Assembly: GCF_000517085.1 (NCBI RefSeq)
Contig: NZ_KI912107.1
Span: 5,639,980 to 5,703,979, forward strand
Direction of reading: 5' to 3'
Source of the DNA: Saccharicrinis fermentans DSM 9555 = JCM 21142
GTDB lineage: Bacteria; Bacteroidota; Bacteroidia; Bacteroidales; Marinilabiliaceae
Length of the DNA: 64,000 nucleotides
Shown in pieces: positions 24,593-34,330 of this stretch. A program made the position numbers and the translations under genes. The notes under the pieces were generated by a model that ran no database searches, was not told the DNA's origin, and saw only the letters and a list, made by a program, of their open reading frames with translations. How positions within the stretch are numbered: position 1 is the first letter of the stretch; every line of letters starts with the position of its first letter.

Positions 24593-27586
24593 TTATTTTA
24601 CGATTATTTTTCCAGTACTTAAGGTTCCCCTTGTATCTTTAATTTTGATAAGGTATATGCCACTGGAAAAACTCTGTAAGTCCAAGGTGTAATCGTTTGT
24701 TTTGATTTTGTTGATGTGTTTAATTTCATGGCCGGTTATGGTGTATATTGAAATGTAATCCATGGGGTATTGACAGTTCACGATAGTTTTGTTTTTAGAA
24801 GGGATCGGATAGATCAGGATGGAATTTGGTTCATCATTAAGTTCCGTTGTTTTGGTGTAAGAAGAAGGTTTGTGCTCAAAAGGTCCTATTTCAATAGAAG
24901 TTCCCAGAGGGATGGATAGCTTGTTAAAATCGACCGATGCGTTAGCTGTGTTATCATCCCATATGCCGGCATCAATCGCAGGAGATTCATCGCTTAGGGT
25001 AAAGCCACTTAAAAAAGCAGGATTTATTTCGCCCGTTGGAATTCCTTCTTTGTTTAGTAGAATATAACCACCAGTTTGCTGGGGAGGTACTGTTGCATCT
25101 ACAAAAAGAGGATCGGTTATGATTTTATGGGGATCAGCAGGATATGGATCATCAGTATAGATGCCATAAAATAAATTATTGGAATAATTGCATCGTTGTA
25201 CCCTACTGTCTGTCCACTCCACATCGGCCATAAATCGTCCATTATTATTAGAGGTATAGAAAATGTTATTGTTTACATAGGTGTCGGTAGGGCCTGATTG
25301 GGTATCGTTATGTAAATGTTGAAATATAAGTCTGTTTATTTCGCTGGCATCATCATAATATACCAGGTTGTTGTATATTTTAGTATGGGTGTTGTTGTTG
25401 CATAGGCGAATACTATTATGACCGTTATTGATTAGTATGTTGTATCTGATTATGGTGTTGTCATTGAATGAATCGTCGAATCTTCCTCCTGTTGTTATGA
25501 TGCCACCATATTGATTGTGATGACAATAATTGTATTCGATGATTGTGTTTTTTGTGCGGATGTCAGAATCAATACCAGCACCATCGCCTTGTCCTTCTAC
25601 CCACTGGGTATAACAGGATTCGTTGTATCGCCAGATAGCATTCGTGGTTTTAGAATTAAAACAGGCATTGTCTGAGCCATCGCCCAATGAGCAATAATAG
25701 AAGAGGTTGTATTCCATGATGGGGTTTTCGGCTGTTCTAACAATGAGCCCCTGGGAATTTATATTTTCGAAACGGTTTCGTTTGATCCATACATTTTTAT
25801 TGGGTACAAAATTATGCACATAATGCGCATTTGAGGTGCCTTCACTATTATTAGAATCCCAGTCTGAGTCGCTATTCATTTGCGTCCAATGTGAAGAGTT
25901 GGCAATACCAGTGTTGGATATTTCATAAAATGAGCACTGATCAATCACCAAGCCGTCGTAATAGGTTTGGATATCATCGCCTCTGACCTCTATCAATATT
26001 CCACTGGAACGTTTTTCATCATCTGAATTTCCATATGTTCCGCTAACGCGTCCATCGCTTCCGTTAATATTCGAAAAATCAATCTGTTTAAACTCTAGAT
26101 GATGGACCACTCCGAAATTATCAGCTAAAACATAAATACCTCGTCTGAGATTGTCCAGTGTTGCGCCTTGGTTTTGTATATCCAGGTTTGATATCTCGAT
26201 GTATTCCTGGTTAAATAAATAGATGACATTGTACAGTGCCCCATTCCCTTTTAGACAAGGCTTAGTTCCGCTTCCGTATGCGTCAATTACAATGGGCTTA
26301 TCTTCTGTTCCGGATCCTTTGAAGGAAAGCATTTGTCGTTCCCACGTGCATCCTCGTTTGAGTAAAATACGTGATCCGGCATCAAGGCTAAGTTTACTCA
26401 GTTTTGAAATGTTTTTCCAGGCCGTGTCTTCAGACGTACCATCGTTATCATCATTGCCCTCCTCGTTGTCAATATAGAATGTTCCGTATATAGGTAGGGT
26501 AGTAGAGGTGGGATAAGGGCTTGTTTGTTCTGCATATAGTATTTCAGGCTGGTTAGTGGCTGCTTCACTGGAATTAAAGGCCACAGAAGTACCTTCATTT
26601 TCTTTGAGCACAAGGGTAAGGCTTTGCTGATTATTAGCAATTGCCTTATTAAAATGGTCCGTAATGTCAAAGGTAACAAGGCCTTCGCCTGACAATGGAT
26701 AAACCCCAATGCGTTCATTGCCGATGGGTTTATTTTTTCCGGTGATACTAGCCTCATCCCATGTTTCCTTATCATTGACACCATAGATTGAAACTAACGT
26801 ATTACGTAGGACTGTATTTGCAAACATTTTTAATAGCACCGATTGGCGAGGAGTTGTTATATCACTGATGTCAAACATTAAGTAAGCATCTGCACTGGCT
26901 TTCGATAAGCCATCTAGCTTAATTTTCAAGTTAGTTTCGGATCCATAATTGGCGATATACTTTTGGGATCCCCAATAATATGTTTGGGCATCCATGAGGG
27001 CAGGAAGTGAGGCGTAATTTATTTCCTCTTCTGAGATGACCAATTCAGGCATGTTGGGTCCTGCTTCTTTACTATTAAAGTCAATGTTTTTTTTAGAAAG
27101 GCTGGCTTCTACAAGGTAAATACTTGCTTTTGCATCGGATAACAATTGTTCCTGTATAAAAGATGTAACATCCCATTCGTAATAAATATATTCGTTGGAG
27201 ATAGTGGTAGTAGAAATAGCGTCTCCAAGAGAAGGAGCAGAATTCCATGTTACCGTGTTTTCATCCCAGTCATCGGTCGTTTGATAGGCTGTAATGGAGT
27301 AGGGGTTTGCATTGCTTACATATATTTTTAATATGGCAGAACTAACCGAAGTTAATGATGATAAATCAAACTGTAATAAACCTTTTCTGCAAAAATTTTC
27401 GTTATCACTTCCCTTTGTGCGGATAAGTGTTTCTGAACCATAGTTGATATTTGAATTGTCACCACCTTGAATGTAAGCATCGTGCGAAGGGGATAGTATG
27501 ATTTGTGCAGGAATGAAGGTGCTTAGTAGTAACATGATGCTCATCAAATAAATGACTTTGTGTTTTAAGCGTGTATATTTTTTCAT
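24593..27586 (-). CDS. double-DNRLRE, right-handed beta-helix protein with T9SS sorting domain
   Basis: Large secreted protein of 997 residues. Signal peptide, then two successive DNRLRE modules: residues about 28-190 (SPSHDAYIQGG, TDDWDENTVTWNSAP) and 192-355 (DAQTYYWGSQKYIANYGSET, ETWDEASITGKN). Such modules include CBM96-type polysaccharide binders. Residues about 370-880 form a right-handed parallel beta-helix (YIDNEEGNDDNDGTSEDTAWK, then IEISNLDIQNQG, IWRYNESCYTQW, TIIEYNYCHHNQYGGI), as in pectate-type and other lyases. The final 75 residues are a type IX secretion C-terminal domain (SILIYPIPSKN, SFSSGIYLIKI, GKIIVK). It is likely exported and attached at the cell surface, where it could bind or cleave the polymer. 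Catalytic residues cannot be assigned, so lyase activity is a proposal. Confidence 0.8.
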   Translation of the reverse strand: MKKYTRLKHKVIYLMSIMLLLSTFIPAQIILSPSHDAYIQGGDNSNINYGSETLIRTKGSDNENFCRKGLLQFDLSSLTSVSSAILKIYVSNANPYSITAYQTTDDWDENTVTWNSAPSLGDAISTTTISNEYIYYEWDVTSFIQEQLLSDAKASIYLVEASLSKKNIDFNSKEAGPNMPELVISEEEINYASLPALMDAQTYYWGSQKYIANYGSETNLKIKLDGLSKASADAYLMFDISDITTPRQSVLLKMFANTVLRNTLVSIYGVNDKETWDEASITGKNKPIGNERIGVYPLSGEGLVTFDITDHFNKAIANNQQSLTLVLKENEGTSVAFNSSEAATNQPEILYAEQTSPYPTSTTLPIYGTFYIDNEEGNDDNDGTSEDTAWKNISKLSKLSLDAGSRILLKRGCTWERQMLSFKGSGTEDKPIVIDAYGSGTKPCLKGNGALYNVIYLFNQEYIEISNLDIQNQGATLDNLRRGIYVLADNFGVVHHLEFKQIDFSNINGSDGRVSGTYGNSDDEKRSSGILIEVRGDDIQTYYDGLVIDQCSFYEISNTGIANSSHWTQMNSDSDWDSNNSEGTSNAHYVHNFVPNKNVWIKRNRFENINSQGLIVRTAENPIMEYNLFYYCSLGDGSDNACFNSKTTNAIWRYNESCYTQWVEGQGDGAGIDSDIRTKNTIIEYNYCHHNQYGGIITTGGRFDDSFNDNTIIRYNILINNGHNSIRLCNNNTHTKIYNNLVYYDDASEINRLIFQHLHNDTQSGPTDTYVNNNIFYTSNNNGRFMADVEWTDSRVQRCNYSNNLFYGIYTDDPYPADPHKIITDPLFVDATVPPQQTGGYILLNKEGIPTGEINPAFLSGFTLSDESPAIDAGIWDDNTANASVDFNKLSIPLGTSIEIGPFEHKPSSYTKTTELNDEPNSILIYPIPSKNKTIVNCQYPMDYISIYTITGHEIKHINKIKTNDYTLDLQSFSSGIYLIKIKDTRGTLSTGKIIVK

Positions 27587-27674
27587 TGTATCGGTATTGT
27601 TAGATAAAAGTAAACCGCAACTATGCCCTCATAGTGGATCTGCTGTTTTGTGCAGTATTGGTTGCATGGTTGAT

Positions 27675-28457
27675 TTATTGTATAGACAATAGTCTCAACA
27701 TTTCGGCCGCGTACCGCTTGCCCAATATACGCTGACTGGCGCTGTTAAAATGCGTTTGGTCAATGGTTGTCATGTTTTCGCTTGTTGCTATTCCTACATT
27801 TTTAATTTTACCGGGCAAGGTCAGTATCATTTGATTGAAGTTTTTTCTGTTTATTTTATCTTCAGACAGCTGTCCGGCAACAAATGGTAGGTTGGGTTGA
27901 TTAAAATCTTTGCGTAGGGCTTGGATTAAAGCGATAATTTGAGGGATATATTGTTTGTATTTTGATGCGTTGGCTTCTCCTTGGTGCCAAATGATACCTT
28001 TTAACTGGCCTTGTTTTAAAGCTTCTTTTGTTCTTCTTACTGCTTCGTTGTAGAAGGTAGTTCCAGGTGCCCATGATTGGATGTTTGAACCTCCTTTGGC
28101 ATTGACGACTAAGCCTATTGGGTTTTTACTTTGGGAAGCCATTGTTTGAGCGAATGTATAGCCAGGCCCCATTTTTTGCATGCTTATATTTTTTCTAATT
28201 GTTGAGTATTTGTTGAGAGGATTGGCTGCTTTTTCCCAGAGGATGGAATCGTTTCCTGTATATAAGAATACATTTTTAAGGGTGTCTTTATCATGCTCTT
28301 TGAAGGGAGCTCTGCCTGCCATGTTCGACTGACCGATGAGTAAATAAATATCTAAATGCGCTGCTTTTTTTTGTGTGCTTGTTTTGGATAAGCTCTTACA
28401 ACTGGTAAGGCTTAGTACTATAATGCTAAATGAGATAATTAATTTGTAGATTTTCAT
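27675..28457 (-). CDS. sialate O-acetylesterase-like (CE6-type) esterase lipoprotein
   Basis: SGNH-fold carbohydrate esterase of 260 residues, predicted to remove acyl groups from sugars. The nucleophile block LLIGQSNMAGRAPF (Ser), the conserved IIWHQGEANASKY block and the C-terminal DQTHFNSASQ (Asp and His of the triad) are all present. I use ATG 28457 rather than an in-frame TTG at 28475, because it starts directly at a lipoprotein signal (MKIYKLIISFSIIVLSLTSC). It lies between the SusE-like lipoprotein and the beta-helix gene in the same orientation. Deacetylation would expose the backbone to lyase or hydrolase action (inference). Confidence 0.85.
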   Translation of the reverse strand: MKIYKLIISFSIIVLSLTSCKSLSKTSTQKKAAHLDIYLLIGQSNMAGRAPFKEHDKDTLKNVFLYTGNDSILWEKAANPLNKYSTIRKNISMQKMGPGYTFAQTMASQSKNPIGLVVNAKGGSNIQSWAPGTTFYNEAVRRTKEALKQGQLKGIIWHQGEANASKYKQYIPQIIALIQALRKDFNQPNLPFVAGQLSEDKINRKNFNQMILTLPGKIKNVGIATSENMTTIDQTHFNSASQRILGKRYAAEMLRLLSIQ

Positions 28458-28545
28458 TGTCTGAATTGTTTTCAAGCCGGATTTTGTATCATGTTCAAAA
28501 TGAAGTTAGGCAGTAATAAGCCTGAGGCTCCATTACATTATAATA

Positions 28546-28577
28546 CAGGAGATAATAGCAAAGCGTATTACCTCCTG
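28546..28577 (-). terminator. intercistronic hairpin after SusE-like gene
   Basis: Arms CAGGAGATAATA (28546-28557) and its partner (28566-28577) pair at 11 of 12 positions around an 8-nt loop, 10 bp past the SusE-like stop codon. No strong U tract follows, so it may be an attenuator or mRNA-stability element that lowers expression of enzyme genes relative to the transport genes, rather than a full stop. Confidence 0.45.
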
Positions 28578-28587
28578 ATTTTTCCAC

Positions 28588-29463
28588 TTATATATCCCAC
28601 TGATTAATACCGTCTACCTCCCTATTTCTAAATTTTAGGGTGTCAACAGAGTGATATTCTCTATTGTCATCAATATAATTGTATTTCAAGTAAAAGGTAC
28701 GAGTTTCGGGGTCATAGGTGCTCTCTCCAGAGTCAGTAAAATCAAATGCTCCATCTATGGGCAGTAGATTTACAGAATGATCTTCGTTAATTTTGATCAG
28801 GGCCTTATAATCGCCTCCGGTATACCCTGCCCATCCTGAGGTTTCCAGTAGTGTTTCTCCAACCCCTACTGTAGTTAAGTCCCATGTTTTTTCATTGTGA
28901 ATAATAGAAGTATCCGTTGCGGTTGCTATTCCAGAATGATAATAAACTCCTTCCTGAGAGCTGATATACTTAAAGGTAATAATCGTAACGTTTTTATCCG
29001 ACAGTATGGTATCGGCCGATGTGTTGTTGTCTAATTCAAAACCTAGCGCATATTGTCCGGATAGTGCTATTGTATCATTTAAAAAGTCATCTGTCAGTGT
29101 TACTTTGATCAATCCCATCATATCTCCCTTGGGAATATAGAAGGTGTTGGCATCTTTTTCTTCCAATGAATTTGTAATTGTATAATACGCTTCAGGTAAT
29201 ATAGTGTATCCTAAGCTAGTTGCTGTATCCGGATTAAGGTGATAGCTTACCCACTCCTCTTTGTTATTGGCTATTTTTCCACCTAGAACTACACCTACCT
29301 GAATATAATTATATTCATCTACTATAATACTTCTGTCGATGGTTTCATTGGCAAAATAGATGGCACAATATTCATAATCTTCTACAAAGTCATCGTATTT
29401 ACAAGCTGACACAATGAGTATCAGCGCAAAGAGGATATGATATTTAAAATTTATATATTTCAT
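28588..29463 (-). CDS. SusE-like surface glycan-binding lipoprotein (DUF1735 type)
   Basis: Lipoprotein of 291 residues placed directly after susD, the standard place of SusE/SGBP proteins. ATG 29463 is preferred because it opens a short signal peptide with lipobox (LILIVSAC); an in-frame ATG at 29490 would add nine polar residues. The N-terminal half has the BT_3987/DUF1735-like beta-sandwich rhythm (CAIYFANETIDRSIIVDEY, then YYTITNSLEE, FYIPKGDMMGLIKVTLTDDF). The C-terminal half is a second beta domain (GWAGYTGGDYKALIKINED, STYDPETRTFYLKYNY) that probably binds glycan. Binding specificity cannot be predicted from sequence. Confidence 0.78.
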   Translation of the reverse strand: MKYINFKYHILFALILIVSACKYDDFVEDYEYCAIYFANETIDRSIIVDEYNYIQVGVVLGGKIANNKEEWVSYHLNPDTATSLGYTILPEAYYTITNSLEEKDANTFYIPKGDMMGLIKVTLTDDFLNDTIALSGQYALGFELDNNTSADTILSDKNVTIITFKYISSQEGVYYHSGIATATDTSIIHNEKTWDLTTVGVGETLLETSGWAGYTGGDYKALIKINEDHSVNLLPIDGAFDFTDSGESTYDPETRTFYLKYNYIDDNREYHSVDTLKFRNREVDGINQWDI

Positions 29464-29559
29464 ATTCTTGTGTATTAGTTTATTGCTCATTTAAAATTTG
29501 CCCTTTATCTAAATTCTCTGTTTCAGAAAGTTTGAGGCAGGGCGCTTTACTTCTTTTTT

Positions 29560-31320
29560 TTACCATCCGAAATTTTGAACCAAACGATTAGACTTGGCTA
29601 TTTCGCTATAAGGTATTGGGCCGTAATAGGTATTGGATTCGTAGTTTCTAGCCTCAATATCAATTGTTTGGTAAGTGAATGATCCAGACGCTTCATTTTT
29701 GATTATCATCACACCCTGAACGGTATTATTGATTGTTTCGATGGGGATTTTCCAGCGTCTCAAATCCCAATAACGATGTCCACGGAAACACAATTCAATT
29801 CTACGTTCATTTCTAATGTATTCCCTAAATTGTTCTTGGGTATTAATACTGTTAGTAAGTTCGGTGTTGTCTACATTATCGAGTCCTTCTCTATTTCTAA
29901 TGGCTAGTAAGGCATCCATGGCTGAATGGTTGATGCCCCACTCATTTAAAGCAGTTTTAGGGTCGCTACCAGCTATTTCATTAACCGCTTCAGCGAAGTT
30001 TAGGTAAAGCTCTTCTCGATCCAGAAGTACGGCAAATTTTTGAGAAGAGGTTGTTTCTCCGTCGAGTTTACGGGGGTCGTTACCAACAGCAATATTGCTA
30101 AGGAATCGTTTCATATAATACCCGGTTCTGGTAGCATTGTTTCGCAGCACACCGTTGTAATCGGCTCCGTCCACAAAAGTCTCTACTGGGTCAAAGTTTC
30201 CAAACATGGGATCACCGTTGTAAGCAATGAAGTGATAAAAACGCGCATCTCTGCCTTCATAAGGATTGCTTATGTAGTTAGGGTCATTGAGATCTGCAGG
30301 CAAGCCGTTGGCCATGGGGAAGGCGTCAATTAAATTCTGTGAAGGATTACATTCCCCTTTGCCGTAACGAGAAGGGGGGAAGTGAGTGTTTTCGAGTGTG
30401 CTCGAGCTGGCTGAATATCCTGTTCTCCAATAGTGATCTTCGCTTGCTGTATGATCAAACTCTCCATAGGCTTCCAGAGTCTGAAACCCTCCATCTTCCT
30501 GAATGGCTCTGTAAGCAGCAATGGCCGCATCTATCCATTTTTGGTTGTTATTCGTTGGATTATATGCTTCGCTCGCTGCGTATAGTAGCACTCTGGCTTT
30601 CAGTGCTAGGGCTGCTTTTTGTGTGGCTCTTCCATGACGAAATTCTTCATCATATACGCTTATGCCGTTTAAGTAGCTTTGAGGTAGGTATATATAGGCG
30701 GTATCTAAATCGTCAATAATGGACTGTACGCATTCGTCATAGGTATTGCGAGTTAGGTTAGCATATTCATCGTTTTCATACACTTTTTTTACAATTGGAT
30801 ATCCCATTATTTGTTGGCCAGCAGCATCCACAGGGCCTGCATATTCCTTTAACAAAAGTGATTCGTTCCATGCCCTTAGGAAATGAGCTTCACCATAATA
30901 CCTGGCTTTAGCAATGCTGTCTAATTCATCATCACTACCTGTGAAATGTACATCAAGTCCATTTTCGAGATAGTAATTGATTTGAAGTATATTGGTATAG
31001 GCAAAGCTCCATTCTCCTATGGGATAGTAAGAAGAACTACCACCTCCTGTTGCATAAATAGATTCAGTGGAGTTATGGACTGCATTATCTGTATAATAGT
31101 CATTACTAATTCCTATTTGATCCACCCAATCATCCTGGATGTTATCATATACCTGATCTAATACGGCGTGTGTATAACTGATATTCTTCCATAGTTGTTC
31201 GTCGTCTACCCATCCTCTTTCTAAGGGGTCTAATGTGTCAGAACAACCTGAAATGATAAACAGAAAGGTAAAAGCGGTCCATATTTTTGTGGGTATTGTT
31301 TTTATATTTAATTGTTTCAT
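29560..31320 (-). CDS. SusD/RagB family nutrient-binding lipoprotein (pair 2)
   Basis: Outer-membrane lipoprotein of 586 residues that caps the adjacent SusC-like porin and captures oligosaccharide. The lipobox is at FLFIISGC. The TPR-like helices and family motifs are present: ARYYGEAHFLRAWN, ATQKAALALKARVLLYAASEAYNP, EELYLNFAEAVNEI, LLAIRNREGLD, and the C-terminal RNERRIELCFRGHRYWDLRRW, ending YYGPIPYSEIAKSNRLVQNFGW. It lies 11 bp downstream of its SusC partner, so co-translation is likely. Confidence 0.95.
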   Translation of the reverse strand: MKQLNIKTIPTKIWTAFTFLFIISGCSDTLDPLERGWVDDEQLWKNISYTHAVLDQVYDNIQDDWVDQIGISNDYYTDNAVHNSTESIYATGGGSSSYYPIGEWSFAYTNILQINYYLENGLDVHFTGSDDELDSIAKARYYGEAHFLRAWNESLLLKEYAGPVDAAGQQIMGYPIVKKVYENDEYANLTRNTYDECVQSIIDDLDTAYIYLPQSYLNGISVYDEEFRHGRATQKAALALKARVLLYAASEAYNPTNNNQKWIDAAIAAYRAIQEDGGFQTLEAYGEFDHTASEDHYWRTGYSASSSTLENTHFPPSRYGKGECNPSQNLIDAFPMANGLPADLNDPNYISNPYEGRDARFYHFIAYNGDPMFGNFDPVETFVDGADYNGVLRNNATRTGYYMKRFLSNIAVGNDPRKLDGETTSSQKFAVLLDREELYLNFAEAVNEIAGSDPKTALNEWGINHSAMDALLAIRNREGLDNVDNTELTNSINTQEQFREYIRNERRIELCFRGHRYWDLRRWKIPIETINNTVQGVMIIKNEASGSFTYQTIDIEARNYESNTYYGPIPYSEIAKSNRLVQNFGW

Positions 31321-31331
31321 TACAGTATAGT

Positions 31332-34319
31332 TTAAAATTTTAGAATTACACCTGCAGATAACTCTTTGAACATAGGATAATCAGTATAACCCCCGCTCAT
31401 CATTTCCGGATCCCGATCTTCTAGAGATGAAATGGTTAATAGGTTTTTTCCACGCACATAAAATTTTGTACTGCTTAAAAACGAATTGCTTAGTTTACTC
31501 GAAGGTATGGTATAGGCTAATTCCACATTTTTAAGTCGGAAAAACCCTCCATTTACTAACCAATAAGTAGAATTTCGATCGTTATTCGAACTACCCATGA
31601 TGGTTGAGCGAGGCATCACGTTTCCATTGGGAAGATCCTTATTTATGAGTGTTGATCGGGACTCAAATCCTTCTGGTTGATAAAAATTATCGCCGTTTAG
31701 GTTAATGTCATAGCCAGCTAAACCGTTTGCATTAGCATATATACTAAATCCTTTATAGCGTAAATTGAGCTGTATTCCATATATAAAACGAGGGTCGGAG
31801 TTGCCAATCTCATGTACGTCATTTTCGTCTACTTTCCCATCGGAGTTATGATCCAAATAACGAATATCACCAGCGTAGGTCGTTCCAAAATTTTGGTTGG
31901 AAGCCAGCGCATCTTCATTACTAACGAATAGACCATCTGCGTCCAATCCATAAATAGCATCCGTAGGAGTTCCTTCTCGCATGCGGTAAGTATCTGTATA
32001 TTGAGGCTCGCTAAGTAGTTCATTTGTTTCTACAAAGTAGGCTCCATTGATTCCCATGCTATAGTGTAAATCACCGATAGCGTCGTTATAGGTAATGCCT
32101 AATTCTATACTGTTTGCACTAACCTCTTCTAAATTGTAGTAAGAAGTAAATGCAGCGCCTCCTGCCATGGAAGGGTATTGATAGTAATCAAACATTCCTG
32201 TTGTTTTGGAATAAAAATAGTCCATTTGAACGGCTAATGAGCGCTTAAGAAATATGGCATCTGCACCTATGTTAAAGGTCTTTTTCACCGGCCAATCTAA
32301 ATTCGGATTTCCTGTTTGTTTTTTCTCGTATGTTGTAGTTGTTTTGTTATTCGTAGGATAGGTGCCAAATCGAATGGTTCCGTCACTGCCCCAACGATCA
32401 AGGAAGGTATAGTAGTTACTAGCGTTTATATAGCCTTGTTGACCGTAAGAACCACGAATTTTTAGATAATCAATTTGATCACTTCTTTTCAGAAAGTTTT
32501 CGTTGCTAACGATCCAAGAGGCGCCTACTGTTGGAAATAATTTATACCGTTTATTGTCTAACATGTTGGTACCTACATAGGACAATATTGTTTCTATTGC
32601 GTATTTATCCGATAGTGAATAGTTTGCTCTCCAGTTTAACATTTGCCGTGTGTTAATATTTAGTCGACCTTCCATTTCGTAGGAGTTGTAATAATAGGCT
32701 AAGTCACTCGAGATGGCATGTTGGTCGAAGGCATGTGTGTAACTAAAAATGCTATATGAATTATATTTTCTATATACACTTTCTCCGTTATCAGAAGGAC
32801 TTAATTGGGTGGTTCCTACCGAAGTTTGATGGATCAGCATTGTGTCATTCCTATTTTCAGAGGTGGTGAAAAGTAATTCATATTCATCTGATGAATGATC
32901 CATATCAACTGACATTTGATTCCAGAGATCGATGCTTCCGCGGGTTTTAAAAGACAGTCCTTTTACTATTTTATCCATATCAATGGATAAGCCTGTGTTG
33001 AATGCCATGCGCATGTCTGTTTGTTCAATATAGCCTCCTTCACTAAGTTCAAACATCAGGTTTGTACCTAGGTCTTGATTCGTAATATAGATTGAGTCAC
33101 CTAACATTAAAGGAAATGCATTAGGAGCATAGGAACTCATCACGCCAAACATACTTCCGGTGGCATACTGTGGAGTTCTTTGTTTTTGATAAGTTCCGGT
33201 TAGTGCGGCATCTAAAATAATAGCGTTGGATAGATTCAAATCGATATTCGAACGAAAGGATAAATCGTCGCAATACCTTTTTTCTGACAGTTTTTCCAAT
33301 CCTTCTAAATTGTTGTAGGCAATGTTCAAAAAGTAGCGGCTGTCTTTTGTTCCACCAGATGCTTGTGCGTTAAATTGATGGCGTATGACATGGTTTCTTA
33401 AAAACGTATCAAAATAGTCAACATCAGGATATCGTATAGGATCGGAACCCTTTTCATAGGCACTTAGAGCCTCTTCACTATAGAAAGCTTGAGAGTGGCC
33501 ATCATTTAACCAGGCTTTGTTAATTGCGTTGGCATAGTCATATGAAGGAAGAAACTCGCCTAATACAGTGGGTGTTCCAGATCCGTATTCATATTCGAAA
33601 CTCATTTCCCGGGTTCCACTTATTCCTCTTTTGGTTTTAATTAAAATTAAACCGTTTGCCCCTAAATCGCCCATAAATGCTGTTGCAGAAGCTCCTCTCA
33701 TAAATATCACTTCATCAATTTCCCGAAGACTCACTTGTGAAGATTGAGGCAGACCGTCCACCAATATTTCTACGCCATGGCCATGATAGGTGATGCTGAA
33801 CCCCTCGTATCCGGGTCTACTGGAAGTTTGTTTGATCATTAAGCCGGGTATCAGTCCGCATAAAGCTTCTGTGAAAATTCCGCTGGGATGTTTTTCCAGT
33901 TGATCTCCACTTACCTTAATAACGCTTCCTGTGGAACGACTGGAAGGAATCTGTGCAAAAGGGATAGCTACCTTTTCTTTTTCGTTAAAAAAAGAAGTTC
34001 GTTGTATGATTAATGTGTCGTTTGGTAATTTTCCAAGGTGTACAGGGTGACTTGCGTTCTTATATCCTTCGGCATGAACAGCCAGAAAATCATCTAATTC
34101 AACTTCTATTTCAAACTGACCATTTTGATCTGTTACGGTCGTTTTTCTGCTCTTATAAGCGGTGAGTAATAGGTTTGATACAGGTTTTCCTGCGTCGTCC
34201 ACCACCAAGCCGCTGGTGAAGGAAGTGGATCTTTTTTTACTATTTTGAGCGTGTGTTGGACTCAATAAGAAGCCCCCAAGCAAAATGATAAGTAGTAATA
34301 TGTTTTTTTTCTTGTTCAT
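31332..34319 (-). CDS. SusC/RagA family TonB-dependent receptor (pair 2)
   Basis: Outer-membrane TonB-dependent transporter of 995 residues. A signal peptide is followed by a carboxypeptidase-regulatory-like beta-sandwich (VDDAGKPVSNLLLTAYKSRKT), the plug (IKVSGDQLEKHPSG, VEILVDGLPQ, IDEVIFMRGASATAFMGD, GANGLILIKTKRG) and a 22-strand barrel ending ELSAGVILKF. The plug motif is divergent: FTEALCGLIPGLMI stands where most SusC proteins have an ALQGRVPGV-like sequence. It lies 12 bp after the first SusD and belongs to the same transcription unit as the first pair. Two SusCD pairs suggest import of different fragments of one polymer. Confidence 0.95.
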   Translation of the reverse strand: MNKKKNILLLIILLGGFLLSPTHAQNSKKRSTSFTSGLVVDDAGKPVSNLLLTAYKSRKTTVTDQNGQFEIEVELDDFLAVHAEGYKNASHPVHLGKLPNDTLIIQRTSFFNEKEKVAIPFAQIPSSRSTGSVIKVSGDQLEKHPSGIFTEALCGLIPGLMIKQTSSRPGYEGFSITYHGHGVEILVDGLPQSSQVSLREIDEVIFMRGASATAFMGDLGANGLILIKTKRGISGTREMSFEYEYGSGTPTVLGEFLPSYDYANAINKAWLNDGHSQAFYSEEALSAYEKGSDPIRYPDVDYFDTFLRNHVIRHQFNAQASGGTKDSRYFLNIAYNNLEGLEKLSEKRYCDDLSFRSNIDLNLSNAIILDAALTGTYQKQRTPQYATGSMFGVMSSYAPNAFPLMLGDSIYITNQDLGTNLMFELSEGGYIEQTDMRMAFNTGLSIDMDKIVKGLSFKTRGSIDLWNQMSVDMDHSSDEYELLFTTSENRNDTMLIHQTSVGTTQLSPSDNGESVYRKYNSYSIFSYTHAFDQHAISSDLAYYYNSYEMEGRLNINTRQMLNWRANYSLSDKYAIETILSYVGTNMLDNKRYKLFPTVGASWIVSNENFLKRSDQIDYLKIRGSYGQQGYINASNYYTFLDRWGSDGTIRFGTYPTNNKTTTTYEKKQTGNPNLDWPVKKTFNIGADAIFLKRSLAVQMDYFYSKTTGMFDYYQYPSMAGGAAFTSYYNLEEVSANSIELGITYNDAIGDLHYSMGINGAYFVETNELLSEPQYTDTYRMREGTPTDAIYGLDADGLFVSNEDALASNQNFGTTYAGDIRYLDHNSDGKVDENDVHEIGNSDPRFIYGIQLNLRYKGFSIYANANGLAGYDINLNGDNFYQPEGFESRSTLINKDLPNGNVMPRSTIMGSSNNDRNSTYWLVNGGFFRLKNVELAYTIPSSKLSNSFLSSTKFYVRGKNLLTISSLEDRDPEMMSGGYTDYPMFKELSAGVILKF

Positions 34320-34330
34320 AGCGATTTAAT

